NCBI RefSeq assembly: GCF_020733635.1
Contig: NZ_JAJFZL010000001.1
Location: forward strand, 1 to 64,000
Length of the DNA stretch: 64,000 nucleotides
Origin: Nocardia spumae
GTDB taxonomy: Bacteria; Actinomycetota; Actinomycetes; Mycobacteriales; Mycobacteriaceae
Direction of reading: 5' to 3'
Part shown: piece by piece, positions 48,001-62,955 of the stretch
Layout of the letters: every line of letters begins with the position of its first letter
Position numbering within the stretch: position 1 is the first letter of the stretch
Made by a program: the position numbers and the translations under genes
The notes under the pieces: generated by a model
What the model was told of the DNA's origin: nothing
What the model saw: the letters and a program-made list of their open reading frames with translations, nothing else
Database searches by the model: none

Positions 48001-48373
48001 CAACTTCCTGGGCTCCGAACAGCCCGTGCTCGAGGACTGGGCGGTCGGCCTGCAGTTCCCCTGCCAGAAGCCGTTCCCGCACCGGTACGGCGTGGCGACC
48101 ATGCCGAACTTCCGCATCCTGCCCGACCGTCCGCTGGCGATCAGCTCGACCGACACCTGGCAGGCCGAGGAGTTCGGTGGTCCGCTCGGCTTCACGCAGA
48201 TGCTGGCCGGGTCCACCACGATCCCGACCTATCTGAAGGACAACTGGGCACGTGACTGGGGCACCCTGGAGCGTTACGACCGGTACTACAAGGACGCGCA
48301 ACCGGCCCGGATCGACACCGGTACGGCGAACCGGTCCGGCTTCTGGTCCCCGGGACAGTTGCGGGTGTTCTGA
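45002..48373 (+). CDS. Arabinosyltransferase of the Emb family (EmbB-like, second copy)
   Basis: GT-C arabinofuranosyltransferase of 1123 residues with the same layout as the first copy: GANTSDDGYILTM catalytic loop, TKWTHHFGAYAG, YWYVSSYGVPWFDK, a C-terminal LPFGLDPQTTPVMGSY and EDWAVGLQFPCQKPF. The segment LRYYYLFVQTVDGSVSRRF resembles EmbB. The residue equivalent to EmbB M306, where changes give ethambutol resistance in M. tuberculosis, is leucine (L307, codon 45920-45922) in AGYLANYFRWYG. TAACAT precedes GTG 45002, so a separate, perhaps leaderless, promoter is possible. Confidence 0.93.
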   Translation: MPDAATAVLTKPTVTEEPVTSRDFRTARLIAVIAGLLGAIFALATPFLPVQQTTAEVNWPQNGTIGNVEAPLMSQVPVDLRASIPCSAIAQLPEGGMVLNTAPPQGDRAALEGMFVRVTSDSVDVVDRNAIVATAKRSELAGCTAITITSDMNRTYAHFEGLTQQIERPSATGGTETATVPVEGALQGDLRPQVVGVFSDLKGAAPAGLSFHMTVDSRFSSSPTVIKLVAMIAAVLCTLIALAALGRLDTSDGRGHRRFFPAHWLEPTWADGAVLGTLVLWHFIGANTSDDGYILTMVRVAPHAGYLANYFRWYGVPEAPFGWYYDVIQVFAQISTASPWVRIPALLCGMLCWMVISREVVPRLGRSVRTSKVALWTGGLVFLAFWMPYDNGLRSEPIVALGALLTWVSIERAIATRRLLPAATAVLVAAFTLAAAPTGLMCVAALLAGIRPLVWVVVRRKRDLQRRAGSGWRASGFVSSLPLLAPIAAAGFLVLTVVYSDQTFAGIQEANRVRRLTGPNLAWYEDYLRYYYLFVQTVDGSVSRRFAFIAMILCLITTTLVLLRRKRIPGISSGPTWRLIGVVCGTIFFMMFNPTKWTHHFGAYAGIAGALAAVTAVAVSATALRSRKNRSIFLAALLFALALSFSGTNGYWYVSSYGVPWFDKSVSLHGFQSNTLMLVLFGLALAVVAWQALREGYAKPPESSKSARGKRIRRFAAIPLTIVAAAMVLFEVLSLAKGAVTQYPAYSLARGNVDAIGGSRCGIADDVLVESDSNAGRLNPIIDPAHPPKNNDPLAGAEPTGFDPNGVPTDLKADAVEVKPGTGNTSNQSVGANFAEGQNAGTGGGRTEGAGINGSSVALPFGLDPQTTPVMGSYQQGIQQPAHLTSSWYELPARTADSPLVVISAAGRIMSFDQTGAMQYGQDLKLDYGKRQPDGSVKLEGSYVPRDIGPAPSWRNLRIPLSEIAPDADTVRISANRNVLIGDQWLAFTPPRVPKMVTLNNFLGSEQPVLEDWAVGLQFPCQKPFPHRYGVATMPNFRILPDRPLAISSTDTWQAEEFGGPLGFTQMLAGSTTIPTYLKDNWARDWGTLERYDRYYKDAQPARIDTGTANRSGFWSPGQLRVF

Positions 48374-48389
48374 GTAGATCCGCACCGAT

Positions 48390-48428
48390 GACGACGGGCG
48401 GCGCACATCATGTGCGCCGCCCGTCGTC
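48390..48428. terminator. Long palindromic terminator after the emb genes
   Basis: A 19-bp perfect stem (48390-48408 with 48410-48428, core GGGCGGCGCACAT) lies between convergent genes. Confidence 0.8.
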
Positions 48429-48451
48429 GTCTCCGTAGCTGCCGGTGCCGA

Positions 48452-48652
48452 CTACACGTCGACGTGTTCGATCCATTCGTAAACGGGCAGGTTGCCTTCC
48501 GGGGTCTCCTGGCGGCGGGGGGTGGATTTGAATCGCTCGTAACCCCCGGTTGTCTGGACCCGTAGTTCGATGCCGGGGGGCGTGATGGGGACGATGCGAT
48601 GCGGTAGGTCGGCTGGTCCGCCCTCGAGTACAGCCTTCGGTGAGGTACCCAT
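48452..48652 (-). CDS. Small DUF5988-like protein (66 aa)
   Basis: Small soluble protein. It has LEGGPADLPHRIVPI, the TTGGYERFKSTPRRQ segment and an end VYEWIEHVDV, like the small actinobacterial family I know as DUF5988, often near secondary-metabolism or regulatory genes. It lies alone between emb and accD4. Function unknown. Confidence 0.65.
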   Translation of the reverse strand: MGTSPKAVLEGGPADLPHRIVPITPPGIELRVQTTGGYERFKSTPRRQETPEGNLPVYEWIEHVDV

Positions 48653-48744
48653 AGCTGAAGGCTCTCACATGGGGAGCGGGTGACCGGCTGATTCCAGGAA
48701 AGACACGCGCTACCGTGCGTTCAGCCGGGCGTAACTCACGACAA

Positions 48745-48776
48745 CGCCCCCTCGTCCGAATGCGGATGAGGGGGCG
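48745..48776 (-). terminator. Hairpin terminator of the fadD32-pks13-accD4 operon
   Basis: CGCCCCCTCGTCCG pairs with CGGATGAGGGGGCG (one G-U pair), just downstream of the accD4 stop on the minus strand. Confidence 0.75.
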
Positions 48777-48799
48777 CCGGAAGGGGGTGCCGAGACCCG

Positions 48800-50340
48800 C
48801 TACAGGGGCAGCAGATGGTGTTTGCGCGGATTACGCTGCAGGCGCTTGTCGCGCAGCATCGTCAACGCGCGCCGAAGCTCCAGACGGGTCGCCGAGGGCT
48901 CGATGACCGCATCGATATAGCCGCGTTCGGCCGCCGGCCACGGGGTGGCGACGGTCGCGTTGTAGAAGTCGATCATCTGCTTGCGGATGGCTTCGCGCTG
49001 ATCCTCGGGGGCCGCTTCCAGCTGCCGACGGCCCACCAGGCCGACCGCGCTCTCCGCACCCATGACCGCGATACGCGCGGTCGGCCAGGCGAAGTACACG
49101 TCCGCGCCCAGAGCCTTGGAGCCCATCACCGCCCAGCCGCCGCCGTAGGCCTTCCGGACCACGACGGTGACCTTCGGCACCGAGGCCTCCACGAAGGAGA
49201 ACAGGAAGCGGCCACCGCGCTTGATGACGCCGACCTTCTCTTGCTCCACACCCGGCATGAAGCCGGGGGTATCGACCACCAGCACGAGCGGCAGTTCGAA
49301 GGCATCGCACATCCGCACGAAATGCGAGGCCTTGTCGGAGGCCTTCGCATCGAGCGCACCCGCGAGGTACATGGGCTGGTTCGCGACCACGCCGACCGGC
49401 CGGCCGTCGACACGTGCGAAACCGGTGATGACGTTGCGCGCCATATCGGATCCGACCTCGTGGAACCCGCCGTCGTCGAAGATCCGCAGCAGCACCTCGT
49501 GCATATCGTAGGTGGCGTTGTCGGAATCCGGCACGATCGAGTCGAGCTCCCGGTCCGAGTCGGTGACCTCGGGCTCGAGGCCCGGGTTGACGATCGGCGG
49601 TTCCTCCTGACAGCTGGAGGGCAGGAAGCTCAGATACTCCCGCGCCCACTCGAAAGCGGCCTTCTCGTCCTTGGCGACGTGATGGATATTTCCGTAGTCG
49701 GCCTGGTTGTAGGCGCCGCCCAGCTCTTCGAGGCTGACGTCCTCACCGGTGGCGTCCCGGATGACCTGCGGACCGGTGACGAACATGTGCGCGGATTCGG
49801 TGGCGATCACGACATCGGTGCAGATCGGCTGGTACACCGCACCGGCCGCGCAGTTGCCGAGGATCAGCGACACCATCGGCACCGCACCGGACAACGCCTC
49901 CATGGCGATCGCCATCTCGCCGTACCAGCGCAGCGAGGTCACCGCCTCCTGCACGCGCGCACCGCCGGAGTCGTTGATACCGACCAGCGGGCAGCCCATC
50001 TTGGCCGCGAACCGCATGATGTAGGCGACCTTGCGGCCGAACATCTCACCGACGGAACCGCCGTACACGGTCTGATCGTGGGAGAACACCGCTACCGGGC
50101 GGCCCTCCACCAAGCCGTGGCCGGTGACCACACCATCGCTGTAGAGAGCGTTCTTGTCGCTCGGATTGCGTACCAGCGCACCGATTTCCACGAAGGTGCC
50201 CGGGTCCAGCAGCATGTTGATCCGCTCACGCGGCGACGGAATACCCTTCTTGGCCCGCTTGGCCACTCCCGCTTCACCTGCCGGCTCCTGCGCGAGTTCC
50301 AGCTTTTTCCGCAGGTCGGCAAGCCTTTCAGCGGTCGTAC

Positions 50341-50344
<4 letters not shown>
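48800..50344 (-). CDS. accD4: Acyl-CoA carboxylase beta subunit AccD4 (Rv3799c-like)
   Basis: Carboxyltransferase of 514 residues that, with AccA3 and AccD5/AccE5 in mycobacteria, carboxylates the C24-26 acyl-CoA used in mycolic acid condensation. The two crotonase-like halves carry [20 protein letters not shown] in the first and [20 protein letters not shown], then [19 protein letters not shown] in the second, forming the oxyanion holes. Its GTG start overlaps the pks13 stop (GTGA), so the pair is translationally coupled. The product feeds directly to Pks13. Confidence 0.95.
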
Positions 50345-55650
<5,306 letters not shown>

Positions 55651-55903
55651 TTCCTCAAGCTACCTGTGTGCGAATGTTGCGCGGGCGGGGATCGACAGCC
55701 GATTCGCCGTCATGTGGACAAGTGCCGGGTTGTGGACAACCCATGGAATCTACGAACGCCCCGGCAACCTCGCCACCGTTGTCGGCATACCGCCGACCTG
55801 CTCCCCGATCAGGATATTCGGGTACCGCACAGCGGCCGACGTGCCGACCGGGGCGACGAGAAACCCCGTATGCGGCACGGCGGAAGGTCACCGGGACCAC
55901 GAT

Positions 55904-57826
55904 CTACTCTTCGTCCGGCGCATCGGGGAAGGCCTGCTGCTGGTAACCACCACGCAGCGTGCCTTCCAGATAGGCGGCGCGGCAGGCACGCCGGGCCAGC
56001 TTGCCGCTCGACGTACGCGGAATGGAACCGGCCGGAACCAGCAGCACATCGCGCACGGTGACACCGTGGCGCTGCGACAGCGCGCCACGCACCGCGTCGG
56101 CGATGGGCAGCGGGTCGGCCTTGTGCCCGCCCGGACCCCGCTCGGCGACGATCACCAACTGCTCGGAGGCATCGTCGGAGTCGTACTTCAGACCGGAGTG
56201 GCTGTCGGCGGTGAACACCTCGGCGGGCAGCTGGTTGGCCGGCACCGAGAACGCGGCGATGAAGCCCGGCCGCAGCATCTTGCTGGCCTCCTGCGCGGAG
56301 AACTCCAGATCCTGCGGGTAGTGGTTGCGCCCGTCGACGATCACGAGGTCCTTGACGCGGCCGGTGATGAACAGCTCACCGTCGACGTAGACGCCGTAGT
56401 CACCGGTGCGCAACCAGATGGCGTCGTCGGGCGTGCCCTCGGCGTGCGAACCCTCCGACAGCCGGTTGGTCAGCAGGTTCTTGAAGGTCTTGCGAGTTTC
56501 CTCGTCGCGACCCCAGTAGCCGATACCGATGTTGTTGCCGTGCAACCAGATCTCGCCGACCCGCCCCTCGGGCAGTTCCTGCGCACCCGTGGGATCGTCG
56601 ATCGTCTCCGGATCCACGATCGCGGCCCACTGCGACAACGCGATGTAGCCACAGCTCACCTGCGCGATCGCATCCTGCGCACCCTGATCGACCTTCACCA
56701 CGCGCCCGGCGTTGAGCTCGTTGCGGTCGACGTAGATGACCTTGGCCTCGTCCTCGGCGCGGGTCGCGGAGACGAACAGGGTCGCCTCGGCCATGCCGTA
56801 GCAGGGCTTGATCGCGGTCTTCGGCAGGCCGTAGGGCGCGAAGGCCTCGTTGAACTTCTTCATCGACGAGGTGGTCACCGGCTCACTGCCGTTGATCAGG
56901 CCGATGACATTCGACAGATCGAGCGGTTCGCCGTTCTTCGGCAGACCACGGGCGGCGGCGTGCTCGAACGCGAAGTTCGGAGCGGCCGCGAAGGTCCCGG
57001 CGCCGTCGGAGACCGCGGCCAGTTCGGAGATCCAGCGACCGGGACGGCGTACGAACGCGCTCGGCGACATGATGGTGATGTACTTGCCGCCGATCGCCGG
57101 CAGGATCACGCACAGCAGGCCCATGTCGTGGTATAGCGGCAGCCAGGTGACGCCGCGTGAATTCCAGTCCAGGTTGATGGCGTTGACCATCTGCAGCAAG
57201 TTGGTGCCCACCGCGCGGTGGGTGATCTCCACACCAGCCGGTGTCCGGGTCGAACCCGAGGTGTACTGCAGGTAGGCGATGTCGTCGACGGCCAGGTCCG
57301 GACGCACCCAGGCGTCGCCCAGGGTATCGGGCACCGCGTCGACGGCGATGATGCGCGGACGCTGAGCGGCCGGCAGCGGGCGGAAGAACTGGCGCACCCC
57401 GGCGGCCGAGGAGCCGGCCGTCAGAATCGCCGACGGCTTGCAGTCGCCCAGGACAGCGTGCAGGCGATCGGTGTGGCCCGGCTCGTCCGGATCGAACAGC
57501 GGTACCGCGATGGTGCCGGCGTAGATGGCGGCGAAGAAGGAGATCACATAGTCCAGGCCCTGCGGCGCCAGAATCGCCACCCGATCGCCGGGCTTGGTGA
57601 CCTGTTGCAGACGAGCGGCCACCGCGCGCAGCCGAACGCCGAATTCCTTCCAGGTCAGATCCTGGTACTCCCCATCGCGCTCACGGGAGTAGTCGATATA
57701 GCGATACGCAAGATCGTTCGCATCGTTGCGGGTGTGCTTCTCGACGTAATCGACCAGGGTACGGCCCTCGGGAATTCTGATGTTCCCGGTTTCGTCCAGG
57801 TAGTCGTCGAAAGTCTCGTCCGTCAT
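55904..57826 (-). CDS. fadD32: Long-chain fatty-acyl-AMP ligase FadD32 (Rv3801c-like)
   Basis: FAAL of 640 residues that activates the meromycolic acid as acyl-AMP and loads it onto the N-terminal ACP of Pks13. Adenylation motifs are [20 protein letters not shown] (P-loop), [13 protein letters not shown], and [20 protein letters not shown] followed by [11 protein letters not shown] strong binding site (GGAGGAGAAGG) precedes ATG 57826. It is the first gene of the fadD32-pks13-accD4 operon, with a 253-nt gap before pks13. Confidence 0.96.
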   Translation of the reverse strand: MTDETFDDYLDETGNIRIPEGRTLVDYVEKHTRNDANDLAYRYIDYSRERDGEYQDLTWKEFGVRLRAVAARLQQVTKPGDRVAILAPQGLDYVISFFAAIYAGTIAVPLFDPDEPGHTDRLHAVLGDCKPSAILTAGSSAAGVRQFFRPLPAAQRPRIIAVDAVPDTLGDAWVRPDLAVDDIAYLQYTSGSTRTPAGVEITHRAVGTNLLQMVNAINLDWNSRGVTWLPLYHDMGLLCVILPAIGGKYITIMSPSAFVRRPGRWISELAAVSDGAGTFAAAPNFAFEHAAARGLPKNGEPLDLSNVIGLINGSEPVTTSSMKKFNEAFAPYGLPKTAIKPCYGMAEATLFVSATRAEDEAKVIYVDRNELNAGRVVKVDQGAQDAIAQVSCGYIALSQWAAIVDPETIDDPTGAQELPEGRVGEIWLHGNNIGIGYWGRDEETRKTFKNLLTNRLSEGSHAEGTPDDAIWLRTGDYGVYVDGELFITGRVKDLVIVDGRNHYPQDLEFSAQEASKMLRPGFIAAFSVPANQLPAEVFTADSHSGLKYDSDDASEQLVIVAERGPGGHKADPLPIADAVRGALSQRHGVTVRDVLLVPAGSIPRTSSGKLARRACRAAYLEGTLRGGYQQQAFPDAPDEE

Positions 57827-58071
57827 TCCTTCTCCTCCGAGGCACACGCAGCACGGCGCCATGGCCGCTGATACCTGTGAGGCCCCGACTCTCTTTCACC
57901 TGCGGGCGCTCTGTGGTGCGAGAGCCTGCCTGCAGCTTTTTCCGGCGGTCTGCGCGGTGACCACCTATGGGCTAGATGTACTCGAGCCAGGGACATGTTA
58001 CAGAGCGGACCCCGAAGCGGTCTTCGGAGCGAACTCGAACACATTCCCGGCCGACACGCTTGGCGAATCTG

Positions 58072-59106
58072 CTACGACTCCTCTCGCAGCAACGGGATCA
58101 CCGGCGCGAAAGCATCCATCTGTGTCGGAAACACTCCGACATAGGACATCGACGTCAATCGCCGCACGTTACGGATCTGCTCGGCGATCTCCTCGAATGT
58201 GCCTATGGCCACATACGGCGAGTTCAGGATGTCCTCGACCGACAGCTGGACGTCGACCTCGAGATCGGGGTGTAACCCCTTGTCGAGGGCCGCCAACGCC
58301 ATCTCCGCGGTGCGTTCGCGATCGTCGGTGATCACGACCGCGGTGATGGTCCAGTTGAGTTCGATATCGGCGAACCGGTCCCCGGCCGCCTCCTTGATCA
58401 GTTTCACCTTCTCGATGGTCTTCTCGAGGGTGATACCCGACAGCAGGCCCTTACCGGTCTTGGTCGTGCGCGGGACGACCGAGATGATGTCGGCGTGCTT
58501 GGCGGCCAGCCGCAGCATCTTGGGGCCACCGCCTCCGGTCACCAGCGGCGGGCGCGGGCCCTGCCGGGGCCGCGGCGTGCCCTTGATGCCCCGCACCTGA
58601 TAGTGCTTGCCCTCGAAATGGCATTCCTGCCCACGCAGCAGCACATCCAGAATCGTGAGCGCCTCGTCCAGCTTCTCGAGTCGTACACCCGGCGACTCGT
58701 AGGGCAGGCCGGCCGCCTCGAATTCGCTCTTGATCCAGCCGGCGCCGACACCGAGCTCCAGGCGCCCGCGGGAGAGCACGTCGATGGTCGCGGCGTCCTT
58801 GGCCAGCACCACCGGATGCCGGAAGCCGTTGGCCAGCACCGAGGTCCCGATGCGGATGCGGTCGGTGGCCACGGCCAGCGCGCCGAGCGCGGCGATCGGG
58901 CCGACCTGCGGGCCGAGATGGTCCGGGATCGCGAAGGAGTCGTAGCCGTATTCCTCGGCCTGCTGGGCGAGCTTGACGAATTTGCGCGCCCCGCCCTCCT
59001 GCTGATTCCCCTCACCGGCAGCAGCGAATCGGAACGCGCGCGCCGGGACATCCAGCGCTGTCATTTCGACACCGCTGGTCGCGCTGGCGGCGGCGGCTTC
59101 TGTCAT
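58072..59106 (-). CDS. LLM-class F420-dependent oxidoreductase
   Basis: TIM-barrel oxidoreductase of about 344 residues of the luciferase-like superfamily, probably coenzyme F420-dependent. Features are FVKLAQQAEEYGYDSFAIPD near the start, ATDRIRIGTSVLANGFRHP, SRGRLELGVGAGW, and PPLVTGGGGPKMLRLAAKHA, the usual cofactor-phosphate loop. ATG 59106 or 59064 could be the start. It interrupts the mycobacterial order between fadD32 and the cutinase gene and shares their strand. Substrate unknown. Confidence 0.88.
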   Translation of the reverse strand: MTEAAAASATSGVEMTALDVPARAFRFAAAGEGNQQEGGARKFVKLAQQAEEYGYDSFAIPDHLGPQVGPIAALGALAVATDRIRIGTSVLANGFRHPVVLAKDAATIDVLSRGRLELGVGAGWIKSEFEAAGLPYESPGVRLEKLDEALTILDVLLRGQECHFEGKHYQVRGIKGTPRPRQGPRPPLVTGGGGPKMLRLAAKHADIISVVPRTTKTGKGLLSGITLEKTIEKVKLIKEAAGDRFADIELNWTITAVVITDDRERTAEMALAALDKGLHPDLEVDVQLSVEDILNSPYVAIGTFEEIAEQIRNVRRLTSMSYVGVFPTQMDAFAPVIPLLREES

Positions 59107-59278
59107 GAACCTTTGCTCCTGGCTGTGCGGAAGTGCTGCGCCACCATCGGTGGAACGTCGAGCTCCGGACGGTGATGTGGCGCGATCATCGCTGCACTTT
59201 ACAGCCTTCACCAAAATCTGAGTGACCCTCGGGTTTAGTTTTTTCCCCAGACCTCCGGCGACCACCACCGCGCGGCCG

Positions 59279-60268
59279 TCAGGGGTGCGGCGGGTGCGGT
59301 GCGTCGTTGATCAGACCCTCGGCCCAGCCGACCGTCCACTGGGTGGCGGTGGTGCCGTCCTGGTCCACCACGAAGGTGTTGTACAGGCTGTGCACAGGGT
59401 TGCCCACGGCATGCACCAGCGTCATCAGACTCGGCACCATATTCAGCGGATTCAGGGCCTGCTGCGGGGCATCGCAGATCAGATCCCCGGGCGCGCAGAT
59501 GGTGTTGACGCGGCCGGCCAGCGTGCCGAAACCGGTGCGCGCACCCGTCATCGTGATTCCCGGAACCGACAGTCCCTTGAGCGCGACCTCGGCGCCCACA
59601 CCCGGCGGCGCGTTCCCGATCTCGTCGGCCTGGCCATCGCCCAGCACGCGGCGCCCGTCGGCGATCAATGTGACGCCGAGCACCTGATCGGCGGAGATCG
59701 GTCCCTTCCCGGCACCGATCTGGGCGGCGATATCGCCACCGATCACCGCGCCCTGGGAGAACCCGGCGATCACATAGTTGGTCAGCGGGCAGTCCTTGGA
59801 CATCCGCGCCAGCTCGGCGACCGCCCGCTGGGTGCCCTCCGTGCGGCTGTTGTTGTAGGACTCCTGACCGTCCGGTGGGAGCGCGATCGGATTGGAGAAT
59901 TGCGCGACGTAGGGGACGGTGTAGATATCGAGCCGGGAGTCCGGGAACTGCTGCCGGATCGGATTGGTCACATGCAGCATCAACGACGCCGGATTGGCCG
60001 TCGGATTGTGCGGGTCGTCATTACTGTTCGACTCCCAGGTACCGGGAATGGCCAGTAACTGCACATCCGGGCAGGAGGCCGGTTGGCTGCTGGGCTTGGT
60101 CGGCTTCGGCGGCCCGGGCTTGGGCACGTGCAGGCGCCCCGCCAGCACGAACCACAGCACCAGCGCCACGATCACCGCCAGGACCGCGATCAGCAGGAAA
60201 ACCAAACAGCCCGGCCGCCGGCGGCCGGAAGCCCGGCCGCCGTATCCGGAACGTCGTCGCGCGCTCAC
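59279..60268 (-). CDS. Cutinase-family cell-wall lipase/esterase (Rv3802c, CulP6-like)
   Basis: Membrane-anchored serine hydrolase of 329 residues. A basic N-terminus and one transmembrane helix (CLVFLLIAVLAVIVALVLWF) are followed by a proline-rich linker and the cutinase fold. The nucleophile elbow is AGFSQGAVIGG, the acid region NTICAPGDLICD with its disulfide pair, and the catalytic histidine probably in LVHAVGN. The M. tuberculosis Rv3802c enzyme is essential, with phospholipase and thioesterase activity. The GTG start overlaps the DUF732 stop (GTGA). Confidence 0.92.
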   Translation of the reverse strand: MSARRRSGYGGRASGRRRPGCLVFLLIAVLAVIVALVLWFVLAGRLHVPKPGPPKPTKPSSQPASCPDVQLLAIPGTWESNSNDDPHNPTANPASLMLHVTNPIRQQFPDSRLDIYTVPYVAQFSNPIALPPDGQESYNNSRTEGTQRAVAELARMSKDCPLTNYVIAGFSQGAVIGGDIAAQIGAGKGPISADQVLGVTLIADGRRVLGDGQADEIGNAPPGVGAEVALKGLSVPGITMTGARTGFGTLAGRVNTICAPGDLICDAPQQALNPLNMVPSLMTLVHAVGNPVHSLYNTFVVDQDGTTATQWTVGWAEGLINDAPHPPHP

Positions 60269-60801
60269 TTGTTGCAGTAGGTCTCGGTCGCGACGTCCAC
60301 GTAGATCTGACCCGCCTGCTCAACCGGCATCTTCTGCGGGTCGAATCCCGGATCGGTGCCGGCCATCGCGTTCACGAACGTCTTGACCTCCGCATCCGAG
60401 GCGCCGTTCGCCTTGCTCTGGCAGATGTAGTTGGCGGCGGTCAGCGCGATATCCGGACTCGACGGAGTGACCCCGCGCTTCTTCAGCTCGTCCAGATAGG
60501 CCTGATCCTTCTCCGACAGCGGCGGATGGTCGGCCGAGGTGGGGGCGGGCTCGGGCCGCTCGGCGGCGCTGGTCTCGGGGGCCTGCTCAGGGGTGGATTC
60601 GGCCGCCGACGGCTCGGCGCTGGGCGCCTTGCTCTGCGCGACCGCGGTCGTGGTGGACGTCTTCAAACTCGGCGTGCTCGACGCCGTGGAGTCGTTGCCA
60701 CCGCAGGCAGCGAGCAATCCGGAGGCCGCCAAGGCGACCACGATGCCGGCAACCTTGCCACCGGCGATGTACCGTTCTCCGACCGGGCGGGTCCGAAGCA
60801 T
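60265..60801 (-). CDS. DUF732 lipoprotein coupled to the cutinase gene
   Basis: Exported lipoprotein of 178 residues. The lipobox is LLAAC near residue 33 after VAGIVVALAASG, then a Ser/Thr/Pro/Glu-rich linker to about 95. The C-terminal DUF732 domain (QAYLDELKKRGVTPSSPD, AANYICQSKANGAS, VATETYCNK) has two cysteines that probably form a disulfide. Its stop overlaps the cutinase start, so the two proteins may act together outside the membrane. DUF732 function is unknown. Confidence 0.88.
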   Translation of the reverse strand: MLRTRPVGERYIAGGKVAGIVVALAASGLLAACGGNDSTASSTPSLKTSTTTAVAQSKAPSAEPSAAESTPEQAPETSAAERPEPAPTSADHPPLSEKDQAYLDELKKRGVTPSSPDIALTAANYICQSKANGASDAEVKTFVNAMAGTDPGFDPQKMPVEQAGQIYVDVATETYCNK

Positions 60802-60981
60802 GAATCGTGTCCTCGATCTAGTTCGCTGAGGGCTAGAACTTCTTCACAAGGCCTAGCAGGTCGCGCTCCAGGTTAACGGCAACCTATGAAGAGGTGTGCC
60901 CCACGGATGGAACCTCTCACAAACGCCTCACCGGACGCTTACCGGGCCGCCGAACCCGTCGCGGCGAAGCGAGAGCCGAAA

Positions 60982-62853
60982 CTACCGCACTTCGGGGGGC
61001 TTGCCGTCGCGTAGCACGATGAATCCCGCCTGGAAGTTCTGCTGCACCCCGCCGGGGACCGGGAACTCGTCGCTGATCGGATAGCCGAGCCTGCCGTTCT
61101 CGAAGCCGTTCTGACCCCAGGCGTCCATGATGGGGCCGTTGCGGACCGCCCAGGCGCCCGACAGCGGGCTCCAGTAGATACTGCCGCCCTCGAACCTGCT
61201 GTAGCGGCCCAGATCCTTGACCGGCTGCTCGTCGCCCGCCGGGAACCCCAGCCAGCTGTTCTCGTACCCCATCTCCGCGTACTTGCCGAGGACCAGCCCC
61301 TGGACCCGGTGCGCGCCGGTTCGGTCGCTGAAGTACATCGGACCGCCCTGGAAGGCCTGCACGACACCGTCCTTGTTCGGCGTCTTGGCCTCCGGCCCAC
61401 TCGGATAGCCGGCGGGACCCCGCTCGAAGCCCTCGCGGCCCCATGCGTCGAGGATCGCGCCCCGCACCACCTGGGCGCCGGTCTCCGGCGTCCAGTAGAC
61501 CGAGCCGCCCTGGAAGTTCTGGAAGCGGCCGTGCCCGTCCGGGAGCGGTTGTTCGGCGGCGGCCGGCAGGCCCAGCGGACCGGCCGGGCCGAGAGTGGCC
61601 TGATACGTCCCGGCGATCATCCCGGCCACGGCATGGGCGCCGGTGGCCTGCGACCAGAACACCCGGCCGCCCTTGAAATCCTGTGCGCTGCCGTTGGTCA
61701 CCGGATACTCCGGCGTGACACAGTCGCCGAGCCACGTATCGATCTGCGCCGCCGCGGCGATGGCGCCGCCGGCCGAGCACGGTGGTTTGTCGGCCTCCAC
61801 CCCCAGCGCGGCCGCGGCCTGCGGCCACGACTGCCGCATCTCGAAATCCCAGTACGGCCACGAATGGGTGCCCGAGGGGCGGTAGTTCGCCTGCACCGGG
61901 ATGGTCAGCTTGTTCAACTTCTCGACGAAGTTCTGAGACGTCAATCGGGACAACATCTCCAGGCCCATCCCGGCGTAGTTGGTGCTGATTCCCGGGATGT
62001 CGGAGGCCTTGTCGTAAGCGCCGGTACTGCCGCTGCCCGCCGAGACGTAGAGGCTGATGCCCTTGAGTTTGGGCGCGAGCTCGTACGGGTCGTGCTCGGA
62101 CCACTGGGAGTTGGTCGGCGGGCCCCACATGTCGTTGGCGTCGAAGCCACCGGCGTCCCGCATCGCGAACATGATCGCTTGCGGCATACCGACACTGGTG
62201 GTGGTGAGGAAGCCCGAATACGAGGCCGCGTACTTCACCCAGTCGGGATTGCGGCCGGCCAGGAACATCGCCGCTGTGCCGCCCATCGAAAGCCCCTCCA
62301 CGCCACGCACCGCGGTGGCACGCCACTGGTTCTCCAGCAGCGGGGGAAGTTCCTTGGTCAGGAAGGTTTCCCACTGGTAGTTCTTGCCGTTGTCCTGTTG
62401 CATCCAGTCGGAGTAGAAACTCGACTGACCGCCGATCGGCAGGACCACGGTGACGTTCTTGTCGGCGTAGAAGTCGACGGCGCCGGCATCCTTGGTCCAT
62501 CCGCTCTCATCGTCCTGCGCGCGCAATCCGTCGAGCATGAGCAACGAGGGAAAGCGCGCATCCGGCCGGGAATTCCAGTCCCGGGCCAGCAGCAGTTGCA
62601 CCTGCACCGGTGTCGCCATCGAGGGAGAGTTCACCCACAGCGACACTCGGCGGTCGGTCAGCCAGACCACCTTCTGGATGGTCGCGCCGGCGGGCGCGGG
62701 GACGGCGGCTGGTTGGGCGAGGGCCGGAAGTGGCGCCAGCGCGACTCCCGAGAGCATCGGCACGACCGCTGCCGCGGCCAGCATCGCCAGTCGTCGCCGG
62801 CCCCGCCGGCCGCGACCGAGTGTCCCCCGTCTGTCGGATGCCACACCTGCCAC
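60982..62853 (-). CDS. Mycolyltransferase with C-terminal LGFP repeats
   Basis: Secreted enzyme of 623 residues. A signal peptide with a long arginine-rich start covers about 1-47. The antigen 85-type catalytic domain, to about 350, has SLLMLDGLRAQDDESGW, GGQSSFYSDWMQQDN, WETFLTKELPPLL, the nucleophile GLSMGGTAAMF and histidine in GTHSWPYWDFEM. From about 380, four to five LGFP-type repeats (FQGGSVYWTPETGAQVV, GLPAAAEQ, GFPAGDEQ, GYPISDEF) probably bind the wall polymer. It would transfer mycolates onto arabinan or trehalose monomycolate. Confidence 0.94.
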   Translation of the reverse strand: MAGVASDRRGTLGRGRRGRRRLAMLAAAAVVPMLSGVALAPLPALAQPAAVPAPAGATIQKVVWLTDRRVSLWVNSPSMATPVQVQLLLARDWNSRPDARFPSLLMLDGLRAQDDESGWTKDAGAVDFYADKNVTVVLPIGGQSSFYSDWMQQDNGKNYQWETFLTKELPPLLENQWRATAVRGVEGLSMGGTAAMFLAGRNPDWVKYAASYSGFLTTTSVGMPQAIMFAMRDAGGFDANDMWGPPTNSQWSEHDPYELAPKLKGISLYVSAGSGSTGAYDKASDIPGISTNYAGMGLEMLSRLTSQNFVEKLNKLTIPVQANYRPSGTHSWPYWDFEMRQSWPQAAAALGVEADKPPCSAGGAIAAAAQIDTWLGDCVTPEYPVTNGSAQDFKGGRVFWSQATGAHAVAGMIAGTYQATLGPAGPLGLPAAAEQPLPDGHGRFQNFQGGSVYWTPETGAQVVRGAILDAWGREGFERGPAGYPSGPEAKTPNKDGVVQAFQGGPMYFSDRTGAHRVQGLVLGKYAEMGYENSWLGFPAGDEQPVKDLGRYSRFEGGSIYWSPLSGAWAVRNGPIMDAWGQNGFENGRLGYPISDEFPVPGGVQQNFQAGFIVLRDGKPPEVR

Positions 62854-62955
62854 AGGAGTGTTTGTACCGCGCCCGAGCCGCTCGAGCCGGTAGGACGCGC
62901 TGACAGCAAACCTGAGAAATGGCAGCCCACAACGGGACTTGGGCCGTCCCGCAAC

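Noticed and set aside
58011..58026. Hairpin CCGAAG-CGGT-CTTCGG between the LLM gene and fadD32
   Set aside because: Only six base pairs with no T-run; could be chance in this GC-rich DNA.
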